A stretch of DNA of 64,000 nucleotides from Chaetorhynchus papuensis (lineage: Eukaryota > Chordata > Aves > Passeriformes > Rhipiduridae), in the NCBI GenBank assembly GCA_013396525.1, contig VWYX01001316.1:131271-195270 (forward strand), written 5' to 3'. A model generated the notes under the pieces. It did no database searches and was not told the origin of the DNA. It was given only the letters and a program-made list of their open reading frames with translations. Below, piece by piece: positions 23,306-37,724 of this stretch (its first letter is position 1; every line of letters starts with the position of its first letter). The position numbers and the translations under genes are program-made.

Positions 23306-26300
23306 TGCTTTAATCTCTGCATAAATTAGAAGCCTTTACTCTGTTCAAATTCCTGTGGGGTTGCTGACTTTGGCTTCCATCTACTTTATTCAGCTCAGCT
23401 AGCGAATGCTTTTGAATAATGTCGTGATATTTCCATTAAAGAATTCAAAGTCGGTGAGAAGAAATGTGTCAAGATGCTGATGAAATTCTGTAGAGATAAG
23501 TTGCAGTGATGAGCCTGAGGTTTGGCAGATTCCTCAAGCACTCTGAGGGGCGTTAGTGAATAAGCAAATGTCCAGGATCCAGGGGCAAAGCTGTTTGTCC
23601 AGAGTATCCACAGTCAGAGTAAACTGGAATTCTGATAACTCCAAATGCAGGTTCTGGTGCTGGTGGCTGATGAAGCAGAAGGGTGTACCAGTGGCTGCAG
23701 TAGCTTTTGGGAAGGATTTGAGCACATAAGTGAAAGAAAGAAGTTTTAGCAACAGTTATTTCATTGGGAAAGGGAGATAGGTGATGGGAAAAGTATAGAT
23801 TCAAGAAGTTGCTATCTTGGTCTGTTTTTCGTTAAGCATGTCCTGCTTTTCCCTTTTTTGTACTCCTAAATATACTGTATAAAAACCTTTTCTTCAGTAA
23901 AGCTGCTATATAGTCTAGCCCCCCACTTTACTGAGAGTCAAATTTTCTCAAGAGCACATCACTGTTCTGATTTTCTCTTTCTGCAAGGAATATGAGGAAG
24001 GTCATGACATTGGCAAAACAGAGCTCACAATTGCTATCAATGTCAAAACAATGCCGAAACAATATATTGTAACAAAAAAAAAAAAAGAAGAAATCTCTAA
24101 AATTCTTCTGGAGTTGTGCAGTTGAAACATGTAAGTGCAGACTGTAAGAAATAATGTACAACAGTCTCAGGTGCAGATTGTTAATTGGTTTGTTCTAAAG
24201 CATGCAAAGACTAGTATGTTAATTTAAAAAAAATATGTTTGTTATATGTATGTTAATTTAAAAAAATGAAAAAATCTAAAAAAACTATTTCTAACCACTT
24301 TTTAAAAAAAGCCCTCCGAATACCTGTATAGGCACCCCAGAATTCACACAAATCCTGCTATTTATCAATCCTCTTGGGTGACCTTGAAATGACCCTACCA
24401 CCCTGACTCAAATCAGCTCTATTCCTGGAGAGTGGCAGGAAAATGCATATACAAGAAAAAAAAAAAAATAAGCAAGATGTTCTTTTTTGGCGAGCTTCAG
24501 TTATAAAATTAGATTATGGTTAGCAGAATCAAGGGCACATAGGCATGGCACTTGATGATTATGATTTATGGGAGCATTAAAGAGGAAGAAATCAATATAT
24601 AGTCTAAAAGTTCTGTTTTGCTACAATTAATCTAAACACCCTCCTTGGGTTTGTGATGACAGAGGAAGGCTATGTTGATAATAACTTTTCCTTTTTTCCT
24701 CACCAATAGTTTCAATGACTTCTAATGAACAAATCCAGCTTTATAAAATGAACCTTTTGTAGCCTTTCATTTTAAAGAATAAAAGCTAGTAGGTACAATT
24801 TGCAATAAATTTGAGGTCAAATGTGACACCAAATAGACATCTACTACAAATAAACAAAGTCATAGTGCACTACATGAAGATACTATTAGCAGGATACAAA
24901 ATCAAAAGAAGAGTCTCTCCACAGGAAAAAAATTCTCCCCTTCAGCTCTTAGTTTTGAAGCTTGTGGCAAAGTGGTGTCTTCAGTTGAAGGTCTGTGCTG
25001 GTTTTAAACTTATAACTTAGTGCATCATAGCTCTAGTCAGATATTTGTAGCAATTTAAAAATTGTATAATATTTTTCTGTCTAATGAACTCTATGTGTTC
25101 TGTTGATACATTTTCTTACGTGGTTCTCTGAAAGTATTTCTTCTGAAAATTTGTTATTTTGAAACATATGCACATAAATATTTTTTCTAGTAATATTAAA
25201 TATTTTATTTCTAGGTATTATAGAAAATAAAAAAAAAATGCAGTTATAAGATACATACATCCATATAGCCAAATATCTGTCTCCATCTTGGCCATCCTAT
25301 AAATGTCATGCGATCTACTTAGGACTGGGATAGATAAACACACAATTAAGACTCATAGTGCATAAACACGGTAATGCATTTTGACTAGAAGTGGAAAATG
25401 CATTGTATGCTTTTTCTTAAGGGTCCATGCAGTCCTTGCTGGTACTTTTTAAAAATGCTGCCATCGGGATGTGGGGTTTTTTGAACATCCAGTTTTAAAC
25501 CCAAATCTTAAAACCAAACAAACAAATCTAAAGCATCAGTGTCTGAAAAGAGACAGACGAATGGGGTTATTTCACTGAATTGGTTTTGTTTCTAGAGGAC
25601 TAACTTATAGTCAGAGAGTAGAGATTACAGAGAATATCTATCAGAGTATCTACCGTAAAGTAGAAACCAGCTAATGGGAACATCTCAAAGGAAAATAAAT
25701 TATGGGAGAAGTTAGATGCTCCTCACCCATCCTCATCCAAAAAACCCCCCTTACATTATAGGATTAACGATATGGATAAATTATAGGATACATTTTATGG
25801 AATGACCTTTTTCACAGTGGCTTAAGAGGTTCAACATCTGTACATTGTCTCTTAAACATCACCAAAATTGATTCTCACTGTCCAGAATGGCTGTAGCTAT
25901 AATTAGAGATTGAAGAACTCTAATTACTGCACTACAGAATGTTAAGAAAAATATGAACTATAAAAATACTCTTACAAACTTTTTTTGCTTCTGAAAAAAT
26001 ATTTCTGTACGGTTATATTTTTAAATAGTATTTAAAATACAAACATACCTAAATGTCACTATAGTTTGTATTGGAAGAATAGTAACAACATAAATTATGA
26101 ATAAGGTTCTATAAGTTAGGATACTAGAAAACTATCATTGGAAATAATTGCTTTGTAAGTATCAATCAGTGAAACTACACAATACTTTTATAAAATAGAG
26201 AAATGAATGGTAATTTATTTTTTAAGTTCAGCTACTTTGTTAGTATGAAGTATGATGGAGCCCTTGTTTTTAGAACAGCACAATGTTGAGCTAGTTAGAG

Positions 26301-27785
26301 TTTAATTTTGTTTATAAAACTCGTTTAGATACTAACTCTTAAAATGAGATCCCACTTCTCTTAACTTTGCAACTGAACCAAACTTCATGTGTAGTGTAGG
26401 TTAAGGTTGAAAAGTGTATCTTAAGTCAGAAAGGACTGTTTATGGCACAGTGCCTCTCCTGACAAAGACTTCCGTTATTAAAAGATGCCTGGAAACAGTG
26501 CTGTAGAAAAATTTTGTATTTCACAATAAATGTACAGCTGACTTCACAGCATGCTAGACTCCATGAAGAACAGGCAAAGGGTAAAGGTTGTTGTTTTCTT
26601 TCTGTTCCTTCGAGAGAGAAACAGTATAGCTATTCAGTGAACATGAAATGGACTTCCCATATCTGTTCAGTTTTTTGAAATCAGCTTAAGTATTTCTTTT
26701 AAATGAAAAACAGAGAATAATTTTGGGTTAAAACCCAGTACTTATAACTATAGAAACAAAATCCTGTAGTTATGCAAGAATTATTATCCAGCAATTGTGT
26801 GGGGAAGTTTGGAGCACACTGGTTGTACTTAATTGCACAATCTTTGAGAAAACAACACAGTAAATTAGAAGGAAGGACATTAAATTATTTTGCAGTGGTA
26901 AGCATGGACACTCATCAACTTCCCTGGTATTCTTTTTTCTGCCAGAGTAATTGTCATTATGTTTAGATTTTGTTAATTTTAAAATCTTTCTTAAAAATAC
27001 AATTTCCTGAGCAATGACTCTTTTTATTGTAAAAGTGGCAGAGTCAAGATAGTTTTGTTTGCTGAAGTCAATAACAAATGTCAGGTATTTGAAAGGAAAT
27101 GTATAATGAATGAATGAAAACTTCTCCCATATAATTTGTTCTTGTCTTTGACAGAAATTCTATCTGACCAACTAATTCATCATTAGTTCTTTCACTTAAC
27201 TTATGGTTTAATATTTATTATGATTGTAAGTTTTGATCCATATAATGTTATAAATGAAATCAAATTATTGGCCTTTGCATATTCAAATTGTCCAATGACC
27301 AGGTTATATGTTATCAAGTTGTTAAGTTATTATCATAATTAATTAATTATAAAGTGTTTGCATTGATCCCTGTTAAAATCCCTGTCCTTAGAAAATCCAC
27401 AAGTTTAATTTCCCTCTTTTACCATTAGAGTTGTTAAACTTTGTCATGTTTTGTTCCTTACGTATGTTCCAAGTTATCACCCTGTTCTTTAAGGTTTTTC
27501 AAGTTCACAGATAATATTTGTAAGTGCATTTGATGTTTCTAATAAGTTTTAAAATCCTTCTAAGTTTTCTACAAAGTCCTGGGTTTTGCTGAAGAGCAAG
27601 CCTTCGAAAGTGTCAGTGAGCTATTTTTAACCCAGGACTGTTGCCCTGCAGCTGGGCTCCATGGAAACCTGGAATTTTAATGAGGACTTTTCCCGCCTTT
27701 TGCTCTGGATGACATCACCGAGCAGCTGTCCCCTAGCAGCAGACGAGCCATTGGCGGATGGACATTACCTCATCTCATAACACCA

Positions 27786-27851
27786 CCAATCATCCAGGAC
27801 CATGGGGGCTGGACAGTGGGTGGTCCTGGGCGGGACCAGGACAGTATAAAA
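27786..27851 (+). promoter_or_regulatory. CCAAT, GC and TATA boxes of the LTR-like promoter
   Basis: CCAAT at 27786, gggcggg at 27828 and TATAAAA at 27845 give a compact RNA polymerase II core promoter pointing to the right, with a start expected near 27875-27880. The GC box lies inside a small inverted repeat, ggtcctgggcgggacc. No gene is seen downstream in the window, so any transcript would be non-coding or chimeric. Confidence 0.55.
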
Positions 27852-28110
27852 CACCTCCTCAGAGGACAGCGGGTGCCTGTCACCTGGACTAGCAGGTGGT
27901 GAAGCTGGATGCTGGGACTTTGGGCCTCTTTCTAGTTAGAGAGTTTTTAATTATACTGATATCAGCCTAGCTGAAGTCATCCCAGTGTCGCAGGTCTCTG
28001 CCCTGGGTGATTTAGCCGGTCTGGCTTCAAGGTTTCTGCTCACTGTGGACCCGGTCTTTGATTTTTTTTATTTGCTAATTTTTTTTTTATTCCCAATTTG
28101 TTTTTTCTTT

Positions 28111-28116
28111 AATAAA
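28111..28116 (+). terminator. AATAAA polyadenylation signal in the LTR-like element
   Basis: A canonical AATAAA hexamer follows a T-rich run downstream of the TATA box. It is followed by a short palindromic ttcttaattttaattaagaa. In an LTR this marks the end of R. The hexamer is common in AT-rich DNA, so its value comes from its position. Confidence 0.5.
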
Positions 28117-29410
28117 CAGTTCTTAATTTTAATTAAGAACTAAGAGTTGCTTTTCTTTTATGACGTATAAGTTTTAAATTTAAGATTAAGTATTAATGAA
28201 AGCAAAAGATCTTTTAAGGAATACAACCTGTTTTCAGTCACTGTGAGTGTATTTGCATCTCTTCAAGTTTATTATTCTTAAAGGACATAATCTCAGTGAG
28301 GGAGGCAAAGAACTATTTTCAACTGTAGCATAGAGAAGTACCCATGCTGCGGGAAAGGATTCAACCTTTCCCTCTGAGACACAATTTTTAAAATCTGATC
28401 ATTCTTGAATATTTTTATCAGATAACAGAGAATAATTGAAATTGTGTGTTATGCAAGTTTCCTACAAAGTATAATGCTGTTGACCTCTATCTGTGCATTA
28501 AGGGTGGGTTTTTTCCATCTTGAAACTTTTATTACTAAAACCAGCAAATAATAAAATGAAGAGTTCAGAACTGTTTCAATGCCCTTGTGATATTTATCAT
28601 CAGTACCTTTTAAGATAAACAGTGAAAAAAAATGTGAATAAAATTTTGCTTTAGGACAAACTGACAGCTCTGGTGAAATGAAGGTTTGAGTTAAACCTGT
28701 AGCTATTGCAGTCATGAGTATTCTAATGTTTTTATTAGTCTTGTGTTTTGTTTCCACTCAGTGGATGATACTATGTTTTATTTTTTCTCTCTTTTCCTTT
28801 CTCTCTACTGTACATTGAGATAGCCTGAAAGAAAACACTCCAGTCTTGTAATATTGACTCCAGCCTTGTAGTATTTAGTGTTTCGGTACCAGTTTGTTTA
28901 AACTCTGGGCTAAATATTTCATTTGCTGCAATAGTAAGAACAGGAAATGACATCATAAAAAAACCTATTGCATAAGATACATTTCTTGAATAGCAGAGAT
29001 ACTGACCTGTGTTTTGAATGCCTGTAATGCTTGTGAGAGGTGCTGGTTAAATATGCTTGAGTACCACTACACCTTTTTGGCAAAAAATGGCAATGGTTCA
29101 TCCCAAGAAGAGAGCATCAGAAGCAGTGGGGGACATTCAGTTTCATTGCAAGCATCTTTAATTGTGTTTCAGGGTGAGAGAGTCTTTGTGCAAGATCAAT
29201 CTTCTGTCTGATCTGTTTGTCTCAGTTAGAAGAATGCTTCTGAGTATCGGGGCTCCATCTCAAGTTCAGACAGGATAGATACTACATGCACATTTCAGAG
29301 GCATTTGGTGTAGAGGAAGAAAGAAACATTGTCTTATTCTGTCTTTTACTGAACACAGAATCTCCTGCAGTGTGTTTTGCCCCCCATGAATTTGGACCCC
29401 TCTGGGTGAA

Positions 29411-29455
29411 AACACTCTTTCTGATGTCCAACCTCAGCCTCCCCTGAGGCTGACT
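29411..29455 (-). mobile_element. Possible CR1 LINE scrap
   Basis: The run ctctttctgatgtccaacctcagcctcccctgagg resembles the reversed CR1 block 'ttcctgatgtccaacctgaacctcccctg'. The preceding ctctgggtgaaaacac also fits. The match covers only ~45-60 bases with no further landmarks on either side. Confidence 0.45.
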
Positions 29456-31318
29456 TACGGTCCCTGATCTGACTTACGATCTGTGAAAACACATCAAGCT
29501 TCATGTTTTTTGTTATCTTGTGTGCTCACTATATGACATGTACAGTGGAACTGAAAGTAGGGCCAAGCTGCATCTGATTTTACAGAAGTTCTGTTTTTTA
29601 AAGCTCTTGCACTCATACAAGCAAAAGACAATGAAAGCACCAAAAGTTTTAAACAGCGGACAAAATGCAATATGCTCTGGTATGTGTTACTAGAAGCGAG
29701 TTGGAAGAGATAGATTATTCACATTGCATTCTATCTGCATCAAGAAATTGAGTAAAGAAACTCACATCTCTTTTAGGCTGGAAATGGATACCGGAAGTCA
29801 ATCACTTCCATGGACATTTTCTGGATATGAGCAAAACTCAGACAAGCAGTTTGTGGCTGGCAGACCACAAACTCTAAAGCAAAGTTAATTTGTTTGTTAG
29901 TTCAGCAATCTACTCAGCTCCAGATTAAAGTCAGATTATATCTATCAATTAACTTCTGCACAGTGAATTTTTCAGTTTCAAATGCTGTATTGACAGTTAA
30001 TTGTATTCTGATCACAAAAACACTATACCTTAAAAGAAACACAAGTATTAAATGCAATGTAAAGGGCTTCTTGGTCTGCTGATACACAATGCCTGGAAGA
30101 AATATAATCTGGTAGATAATTCCAGTTTAGAGACTATGAGTTAAAGGAAGGGCAGAAGAGTGCATTGGATTCACAGCAGAAGGGCTCTCGTGAGACACCT
30201 GCAGCCTTGTTTGCATTAGAAGTTGAAGCCAATTTTAGTTGTATTATTTCTCTTTGTGGATGCACTGGGTTCAGAGAGTTCCAAGGGTGATAAAACGCTC
30301 ATATCCTAGAGCTGGTAAGAGAGGTGTGTTAAGTTTAAGCAAGACCTACGGTAGGTAGGAAAAGAAGCAAAAGCAGGTGGTGTCTCATTTGGAAAAAACA
30401 AGGAAAAACAAGGCAGCATTTCTTTATCAGAAGTTGAAAGGGTCAGAAAAGGACAAGGTAAAACAAAGATACGTGCACTGCAAGGTAGTGAAGAGACATA
30501 GTTGCTGATGTCTCAAATCATACAGATAAGTCAGTAAAAGAATTGTTTGATGCATTTCATTAAGATGACCCACGGGTCAGAAGAAGCAAAGGCCTGTGTT
30601 GTCTCTCTAGCTCGAGTTAAGAAATATCATCTGTTCTTGGCTTCGTCAGCATCACAAGGATGAAATTGAGTAACATTATCATCATTAAATGTGTATTAGG
30701 AAGGTATGTAAGGGTACATAAGCCCGGCATCTAGCTGTAGTTGGGAAGACTAATATACTTCAGGATTTAATAGAAACTGGGGTATTGATTGATCCTAGGT
30801 AGGTGGAACTGCTGGCTGATAACCATTGTGATGAAAAAAACCATAATATCACCCAGTAATTTTTAATGACTTGGAACAAAGTCAGTGAAGCAAACCTTAT
30901 CTGAAGATGAGAAAAAAAAAATCAATAGAGCAGCTTGATCAGGTTGGTTTGGGGTACTTGAGTGCACAGTCAGTTGCATTCTAAATTCCATAAATATCTT
31001 AACACCTCTCCAGACATGAAAATGATGTCTTTATTGCTAATCCATGGGGATTTAATTTCATTTATTATTATCTTCACTGTAAGATATTTATTACTTATGT
31101 TTACATAAATATGTCTGTATGTATTCTTTTTACAAGATTGGGTATGGTGGTATAAAGATCAAATGACAGTTTGGTCTAGGATATTTGGATACTGATATTA
31201 ATGTATAGGGTCGCAGGTAGAGTTTTTACATGTCTGTCACCACCTTAAAAATCTGGTGGTGTTGATGAACAGCTAGTAGTTGGATTTTTCCTGTGGCATT
31301 TGACAGATCTTTTACAAA

Positions 31319-31377
31319 GATTCTTTCAGAATCTTTGACCCTTTGCATTCTTTGTCTAAATCAAACAAAGGGTCAAA
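31319..31377. repeat. Two adjacent short hairpins
   Basis: The first is gattct-ttc-agaatc (31319-31333). The second has perfect 12-bp arms, tttgaccctttg at 31334-31345 and caaagggtcaaa at 31366-31377, with a 20-base loop. Both are perfect in the stem and abut each other. No RNA gene family fits. Confidence 0.6.
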
Positions 31378-32548
31378 TACACTTTCTTGCACAGGCTCTA
31401 ATCTTTTTAGCGCTGTATCTTTTTTAAAAGCCTTTCCTATATGGGTCTGCATTTCTGGGGTATTTTTGCCATATAATTGGAGTATTTAATTGATTAGCAC
31501 TAGGTTCGTTTCATTTCATTCTTCTTGATAATCCACTTCTTGACAAATTAGTGATTTCTACCATATATATGGATGTGCTATTGCAAATACTTCTAGTCCT
31601 CTGTTTACCTCAGATGATGTACTCATACTCCCTCATGCCTTTTTTCTAGAATACCTGATCTACTTGCATGATAATTTTAATAACCATGATAATTTTTGCC
31701 ATTTTAAGAAGTTTCAGATATTGTGGTAATACTCATGGTTTATAAAGAGAATATGTTAATGTGGAAATCTGTACTGCTCAAAAGAACCGGGGATGAATTC
31801 ATGAGACCCAAATTATAGGCTTAGATGTCCTCTTTCTGATTGTGTCTATTTACTATAAAAATCCAACACGTAAAGGTTAGTTTTATTTTTACTTTTTATG
31901 ATATCCAAATTTTCTAAATTTGAAAAACTGCAGAGGATAAATTATTATTGCGTGTGTACTTAGTTAAAAAATCTGGAAAAAATACACTTACTCTTGGCTC
32001 TTTATTAAATAATGCATCTTGATTATACCTCAGTAATGTTACCAGCTTTATCTAGAAAAGTTTGAGAATTTTAATTGAACTTTATTAGTTTCCTAAAATA
32101 ATCTTTCATGCAAAACTAATCCTGCTGATTGACTATTACTGCAAATTTCATTGAAAACTGAACTGCAGAATTTTTCCTCTTAGCATGGCAAATATTAGGC
32201 CATTCATGTTTATGGATTACTGGATTTTAAAGACAAATTACTTTTTGTCTTTTAAATTCCAAAACACAAAGTAAAGCTTGAAGCAAAACTAACACCTTAT
32301 CTTTGAAAATTTCACAGTGCACATGCATTGAAAATTGTTATCTTCAGGCTTCAAAATTTCAAGTTTCCCTTGGGTAAACTTGAAACTGAATGGACCTATA
32401 GCGTAAATTCTAAATGTGTTTATACATGTTAATTTGATAGCAATTTATCTGTACAACTTGTTTTGTTTTAGTATGATGACTTCCTTCAGTCTCTCATAAT
32501 TAAATTGTCATGCACATTCATAAAGCTTAATGAATCAGCATGATTTGG

Positions 32549-32565
32549 TTTTTTTTTTTTTTTTT
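32549..32565 (+). repeat. Poly-T tract (17 T)
   Basis: This is an uninterrupted homopolymer with no recognisable retroposon beside it. Confidence 0.85.
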
Positions 32566-35500
32566 CTTAATTTTTACAGCTTGGTGAATTTTCTTAATAT
32601 GCATTTTACTGTTTGATAAATAATGCTTCCAAAATATTCTTCTAATGCTATGGGTTTGATGGCTTTCTCTTTTTTAATTGTATGTGCAGGAAGTCCCTAC
32701 CTCTACTGAAGGAGGCTCCTTTCTAAAAATATTGAGGCAAAATTTTTCTATTTGTATTGCCCAGACTCCTCTGAATTGCTCTTAACCTAAAACAGAAGCA
32801 AATTCAGTTGTCTCTATGGTTTTCTGAAATGCTCTATGCTGTTACAACCAATTAATCTTGATCAGACTCAGTCTACCCAAGCAATAGCAAGTTGTTGAAT
32901 GTCTTGGTGTGGCTTTCCTGTCTCAAATTTGTTGGCAAAAGAACAGGATAAAATAGAAAGCTTCTGTCTTGGTCAACATAAATATTTTTACTCTTTCTCT
33001 CTTGCAACCTGTACAGTGAGAAAATAAAGATCACATCCTCTTACTTACTGTTTTATTCCAGATGGCCCCATTTTTGCATCTGCATTAATATTAAAAATTT
33101 AAGTGTTTTCTTTGAGCATCAGCTCAACAGTGTCCTGGGAGCCAGAAATGTCTCTTCTGGGCTCATTTTCCTACTGCAGTTTGTCTCCTTGTCTCTCCAC
33201 TGCTATTTTTTAAATTTATTTTTTATGTGCTCTCTCACAGGGTATAACTCTGAATTTGGGAAACCATTTCTGAACAGATATTGGAACAAGAAATTTGCGT
33301 ACAGCTGAAACCCGTATTTTGAGTAAAGTTGCATTTTAGATAAGTTTAGCCCACTTTATTCCTAGCCAAAAGGAGATATAAAATACACATAAATATTTAA
33401 GTGAATTCAGTCTTAGTGTATGGAAAACAGATTTTAATTACCAAGACAAATTGCCTTTGTATTAAACTTGTCTTGCACAAAAGTCTTCTGAGTAGCTCAT
33501 TAAAAATACCTTGTGGGTAAAATTTCTGGTAAACCAATATGCTTCAGAGAGAAGTCAAATTATTAAGTATTTGAAAAGTTTCTATTTTCCCTTGTCAAGT
33601 CAAAATTCATTCTCAAAAGTGACTTTGTATCTCTCTGTCTATTTGGACATATTTTTATGTTTACTTAGTATGCTAGGAGAAAAATACTGTTGATTGAGCT
33701 GCTATGTTTTCTTTAGAACCACTTGAGGATATTGTCTGGCTCTTTCTAAAACCTGTAAACTCACAGGATATTTCTCTCTCTAACCAAAAGAAGCATGTAA
33801 AAAAAATATTGAAATAATGCCCATAATAAAAGAAAAATATCTGGATTTTTTCTTCTTAATAAGATTGGGTGTCAACAGGCTGTTCTAATGACCATCCTGG
33901 TTCATGTCTGTTACAAAATGAATATTGTAATGTTGTTGTTACTCAGAAGTTAAAAGAGCTACAGATAAAATCTTCTTCCTCTACACAATTTTCTAAACAT
34001 CACACGGGTTTGCCCTGCAGCCTTTTATGAAATAGGACTTGTTCTATTTGTGCTCCCAAATGAAAATAAGATTAAATGCAAATTGAATAACTTTATGCAA
34101 TTGGGGTTTTTTTATGCCTTGCCTTGAAAAAATTCTTAAATCATGCTTTAAATTATTTGCAAAGAGGCCACGATACTCAAGTTTGGAAGTTAGGCTCATT
34201 AACTAACAAACTTTTCTTCCACTCTCCACTAATTTTCCCTGAACTGTTCCTTGCACGGGTGTGAGAGAGGGCTAGAAGAGATCTTCCGAGTGTCTCAGCA
34301 TAAGAAAAGATTTTATGAATCTTTTATATATTTTTTTTTAATAAAACATTCGTTGTTAAGTAACACACAGATAATTTTTATGTGGGGTGTTTCTTATATT
34401 TGTAGAAAAGTACCTTTAACCAGCAGTGTGTCAAGTTCTGTCCTTTTTCTCTAGGATTGTTTCATCTCTGTGTCACAACACTTATTTTTGAAATCTTGTC
34501 GACATCTTAAACTGTATGAAATGTGTCTGGAGAAGCTTGGAACTTCTATGAGAAAAACAGCTCTCGTTCACTATTCTAGTTCAGATAAAGTGCAGACAAA
34601 TGAGGAGAGCTCTAGTAATCTTGCCGAGTGGAGCAGTAAAAACTGGATAATCTGTTGAGTCACCCATGATGTGAATGTAAAAGGCTGAAGTGTATAAAGC
34701 ATGGGAAAGGGAGACCTACATTAAAATGGTGTAGTAGGTGAGAAATTCCCCCTTGCATTGACGTTAAGATGCAGTGAGCTGAATATTAAAATGCAAGCGT
34801 AAATTTAAAAGATATTTGATTTAAATTTCTGATGTCTTAATTTTCTGACTCTCTTGAGAAAGAAGAAACAAATGATTGCATATTGTGTTGAAAAAAAATA
34901 TATTTGGAAGAGCAGTATTTGCAATCTTGATATCTGATATTGGTCAAAAAGCCTTAGAAGCACCAGGTCTGAAGCTTAATTTTTTTCCAAGATGTATCAT
35001 GTATCTCTCTAAACTGCTTGAAATATAATCAGAAAGTACTGGCCCATAAGCTACAGAAATAGCATAAACAATACACTTTAGCTTAGTGAATCTTGTTCTG
35101 GAAAGAAGCTCTAGTGATAATAAATGATTATCTTATTTTGTACTCTTTGTTTACCCTGTCACTAGGTGTGGCAAGACACTACAGATCTTCACACCTCTAA
35201 AAGGACTGCATCAAACCTATGGAGATTGATGTCCTGCTCCTTAGTGTTTTACCTCATTCATCAAACCAGTTTTTATCTTTTTTTCTTTTTAAATCTTAGT
35301 AATTGCAGATCACAAAATCGGCAGACAAGTGTGAAACAGCATTTGTGAAGATACGGAAGTTTTCTGGTAATATATCTTCATTGATTTGTTACTTGTTCCA
35401 TTCAATGAAATTTTTTCTTCTTAATGAAAGCCATTAGGATCAAATAGCTCCATATACAGAAGAGTGGGAAACCTGCTTTCTGGCATTCATTTTGTTTTCT

Positions 35501-37724
35501 TCTTGTCTCTAGTTGTAATACAATTTGGGTTTCAGGACAGCTTCTGCAAGGCTGATAGTTTTCTATAAACCTCTCAAAGTCAGAGTATCTAGTGAAAAAT
35601 TTAGCAAAAAATAAAACAAAATCCAGATATAGTAAGCCAGTTATTAACTTTACTAGCAGTATATCGTGGAAATATTATTTCTTTGTAAGCGAGCACTGCA
35701 ATATATTACTGATCTTCCATGTGAAGTACACCCCATTTCAAATATCTTTCACTCAGTCTCCACGTGAACTGAAATATTTTGGGTACACCGTTACTTCTAT
35801 CATACATCTGCACAAAGCATGTTTACCGTAGAAGATTTTTCCATTTCTGCGTAAGAGAACTAATTATTCACAAATAAAGATGCTTTCATATAGCTTTGAA
35901 ATGGTAAAACCCAGGCATTTTTTTATTTTAAACCAAAAAAATCACTAAAACTTTCAAACATCTAGAGAACAGTGATTAATTATAGTGCCTCTGGGTTTAA
36001 AAACACTGTAATTTTCTAATTACAGTGCTTCCAAAGTCATATATTCTGATTTGCTCTGAGATACATGCACATAACTTTAGTAAGGTTAAGAGAGGTAACA
36101 CGTAACTTCAGGAGAGGTATCATGTACACACAACAGCTCATAATGTATAATAAAATAAAAAATATGTTCATTTTTATGATAGATACTGGAATGAAATATT
36201 ACATACTCTCTGTCTAGACTTTCAAAAAAGCTCTGGTTAATATACCTGAGGAAGGGAAAATAAAGACCCAAGAGGATAAAAATGTGATCATCTGTCTTAA
36301 ACATAATTTAGAACAGTTTCAAAGTTTCCCTGCTGCTATACTGTAATTTCCGAAATAAGGCCAGTTGAAGCCATTGTCTTTTTTCCCCACATTCTTACAG
36401 ATGCCATGTTCAAAATAAGTTGCTCAGGGCAATGTGGGGAGATGCCAGAATTCAAAAACATTTGAGGATTTTTCAGAGTTAATGTTTTGAAAGCCACTCT
36501 ATTTTTTTTTCCTTCTGTTTTGGCAAGAAGTATTATGCATTGAGACTGAAAAAAAAACAAAGGTACAAGTAGTTCATATAACAATTTTGAGAGCTTTAAG
36601 AGATATCTGACGGATGATTTCAATATTAACAAAAAAACCCCAGCCTTCTTCCAAATTGTGATACTGCAGGGTCAAACTATTTAATTTGGTAAGATGGCAT
36701 TCAGGTACAACCCAGATATTATTTTTTTATACTATATCTTAATTTTTTTAGGTAGTTTGTCAACAACGTTGTTAACTAATCCTATGGCATCAGATGAAAA
36801 CTATCCAGATTTATTCCCAGATTTCCATGTATTTTAGTAATTCAGTATAGGCTCTACTTACAGAGTCCCTACCTTAGATCTTTGGTAGGAAACACGATGC
36901 CTCTTGCAGAAGTGGAGACATGGAATCTGATATATCCAGACTTCAGGCTATGCTTACATCCATCATCTGAGAAATCATGAGCAAAACTGGGTAGGTGGGC
37001 AGACAATAGCTCAAAACCCCTTTTTTAGATGGCATGCTAAGCATTTCTGTGGAGTCGTGGAAATGGGCTACAGAAGGATGTATTTGATCAAGCTCCTAGG
37101 GAGAACAGTTTTTAATTCAGGAAACCCATCAAAATTCAGGCATAAATTAGAGTTACATGCACAAAATCAATGCTGTAGGCATCCTACTTCAGAGCACAGG
37201 GTTTCAAAGCATGAACGATGCATCATGATCTTCTCCACGTTTTCAGAAATCTGTCAATACGTGTCTAAAAGTCCTGACTATGGTAATTAATTAAAGGTGG
37301 TAATTGAATCTAATTTTTTGTTAAGGTTTTTATGTACACCTCACGTTTCATGAGACTCCCAGCCTTTTGTAGACACCTAAAGGGGTAGTTGCAATTTTCA
37401 AGTGAGCTGACAACTCTCTGATATTCAGGCTGCTAATTACCAGAAGGAGAATGGATGTTTCTAACTTTTGATGATAAATGAATGAAACTGCTTTGCTGGT
37501 AATTCAAATGTTCATGATCTGTTTCTTACATTTAGAAATCACTTATCCAGTCATACTTGATTTGATTCACTGCTCTGCTTCAGGGGAGGAACTGCAGTGT
37601 ATGAAGTTCTCTAAGCTGAAAAAGTGAGAAAGAACCACTAAGGAAACCAGATTTGTTGAGTGAAAATGGTTTATTGTTCATTAACAGAGGGAAAACTCTG
37701 CTACATGGGATGGTCCAACTGGTA

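Larger units (their letters stand above)
17876..27589. other. Long unique non-coding interval
   Basis: This 9.7-kb interval has no supportable gene. It holds an AT palindrome at 17959-17974, CpG-retaining blocks around 18060-18280 and 22640-22725, a polypurine stretch near 21950-22027, and an 18-bp perfect palindrome at 23288-23305. A near-duplicate of gtatgttaatttaaaaaa occurs at about 24216 and 24248. The remainder is AT-rich and unremarkable. Confidence 0.6.
27590..28140 (+). mobile_element. Solo LTR-like element of an endogenous retrovirus
   Basis: A compositionally distinct, GC-richer block carries promoter signals in the expected order: CCAAT (27786-27790), a GC box gggcggg (27828-27834), TATAAAA (27845-27851), then AATAAA (28111-28116) about 235 bases after the expected start site, preceded by a T-rich run. 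That U3-R layout is typical of avian LTRs. No gag, pol or env remnant lies on either side, so it would be a solo LTR left by recombination. The exact ends (TG…CA) and target-site duplication could not be fixed. A host promoter is the alternative. Confidence 0.55.

Noticed and set aside
36410..36450. CR1-like phrase (gttgctcagggcaatgtgg)
   Set aside because: It is a single ~20-base resemblance with no supporting flanks.
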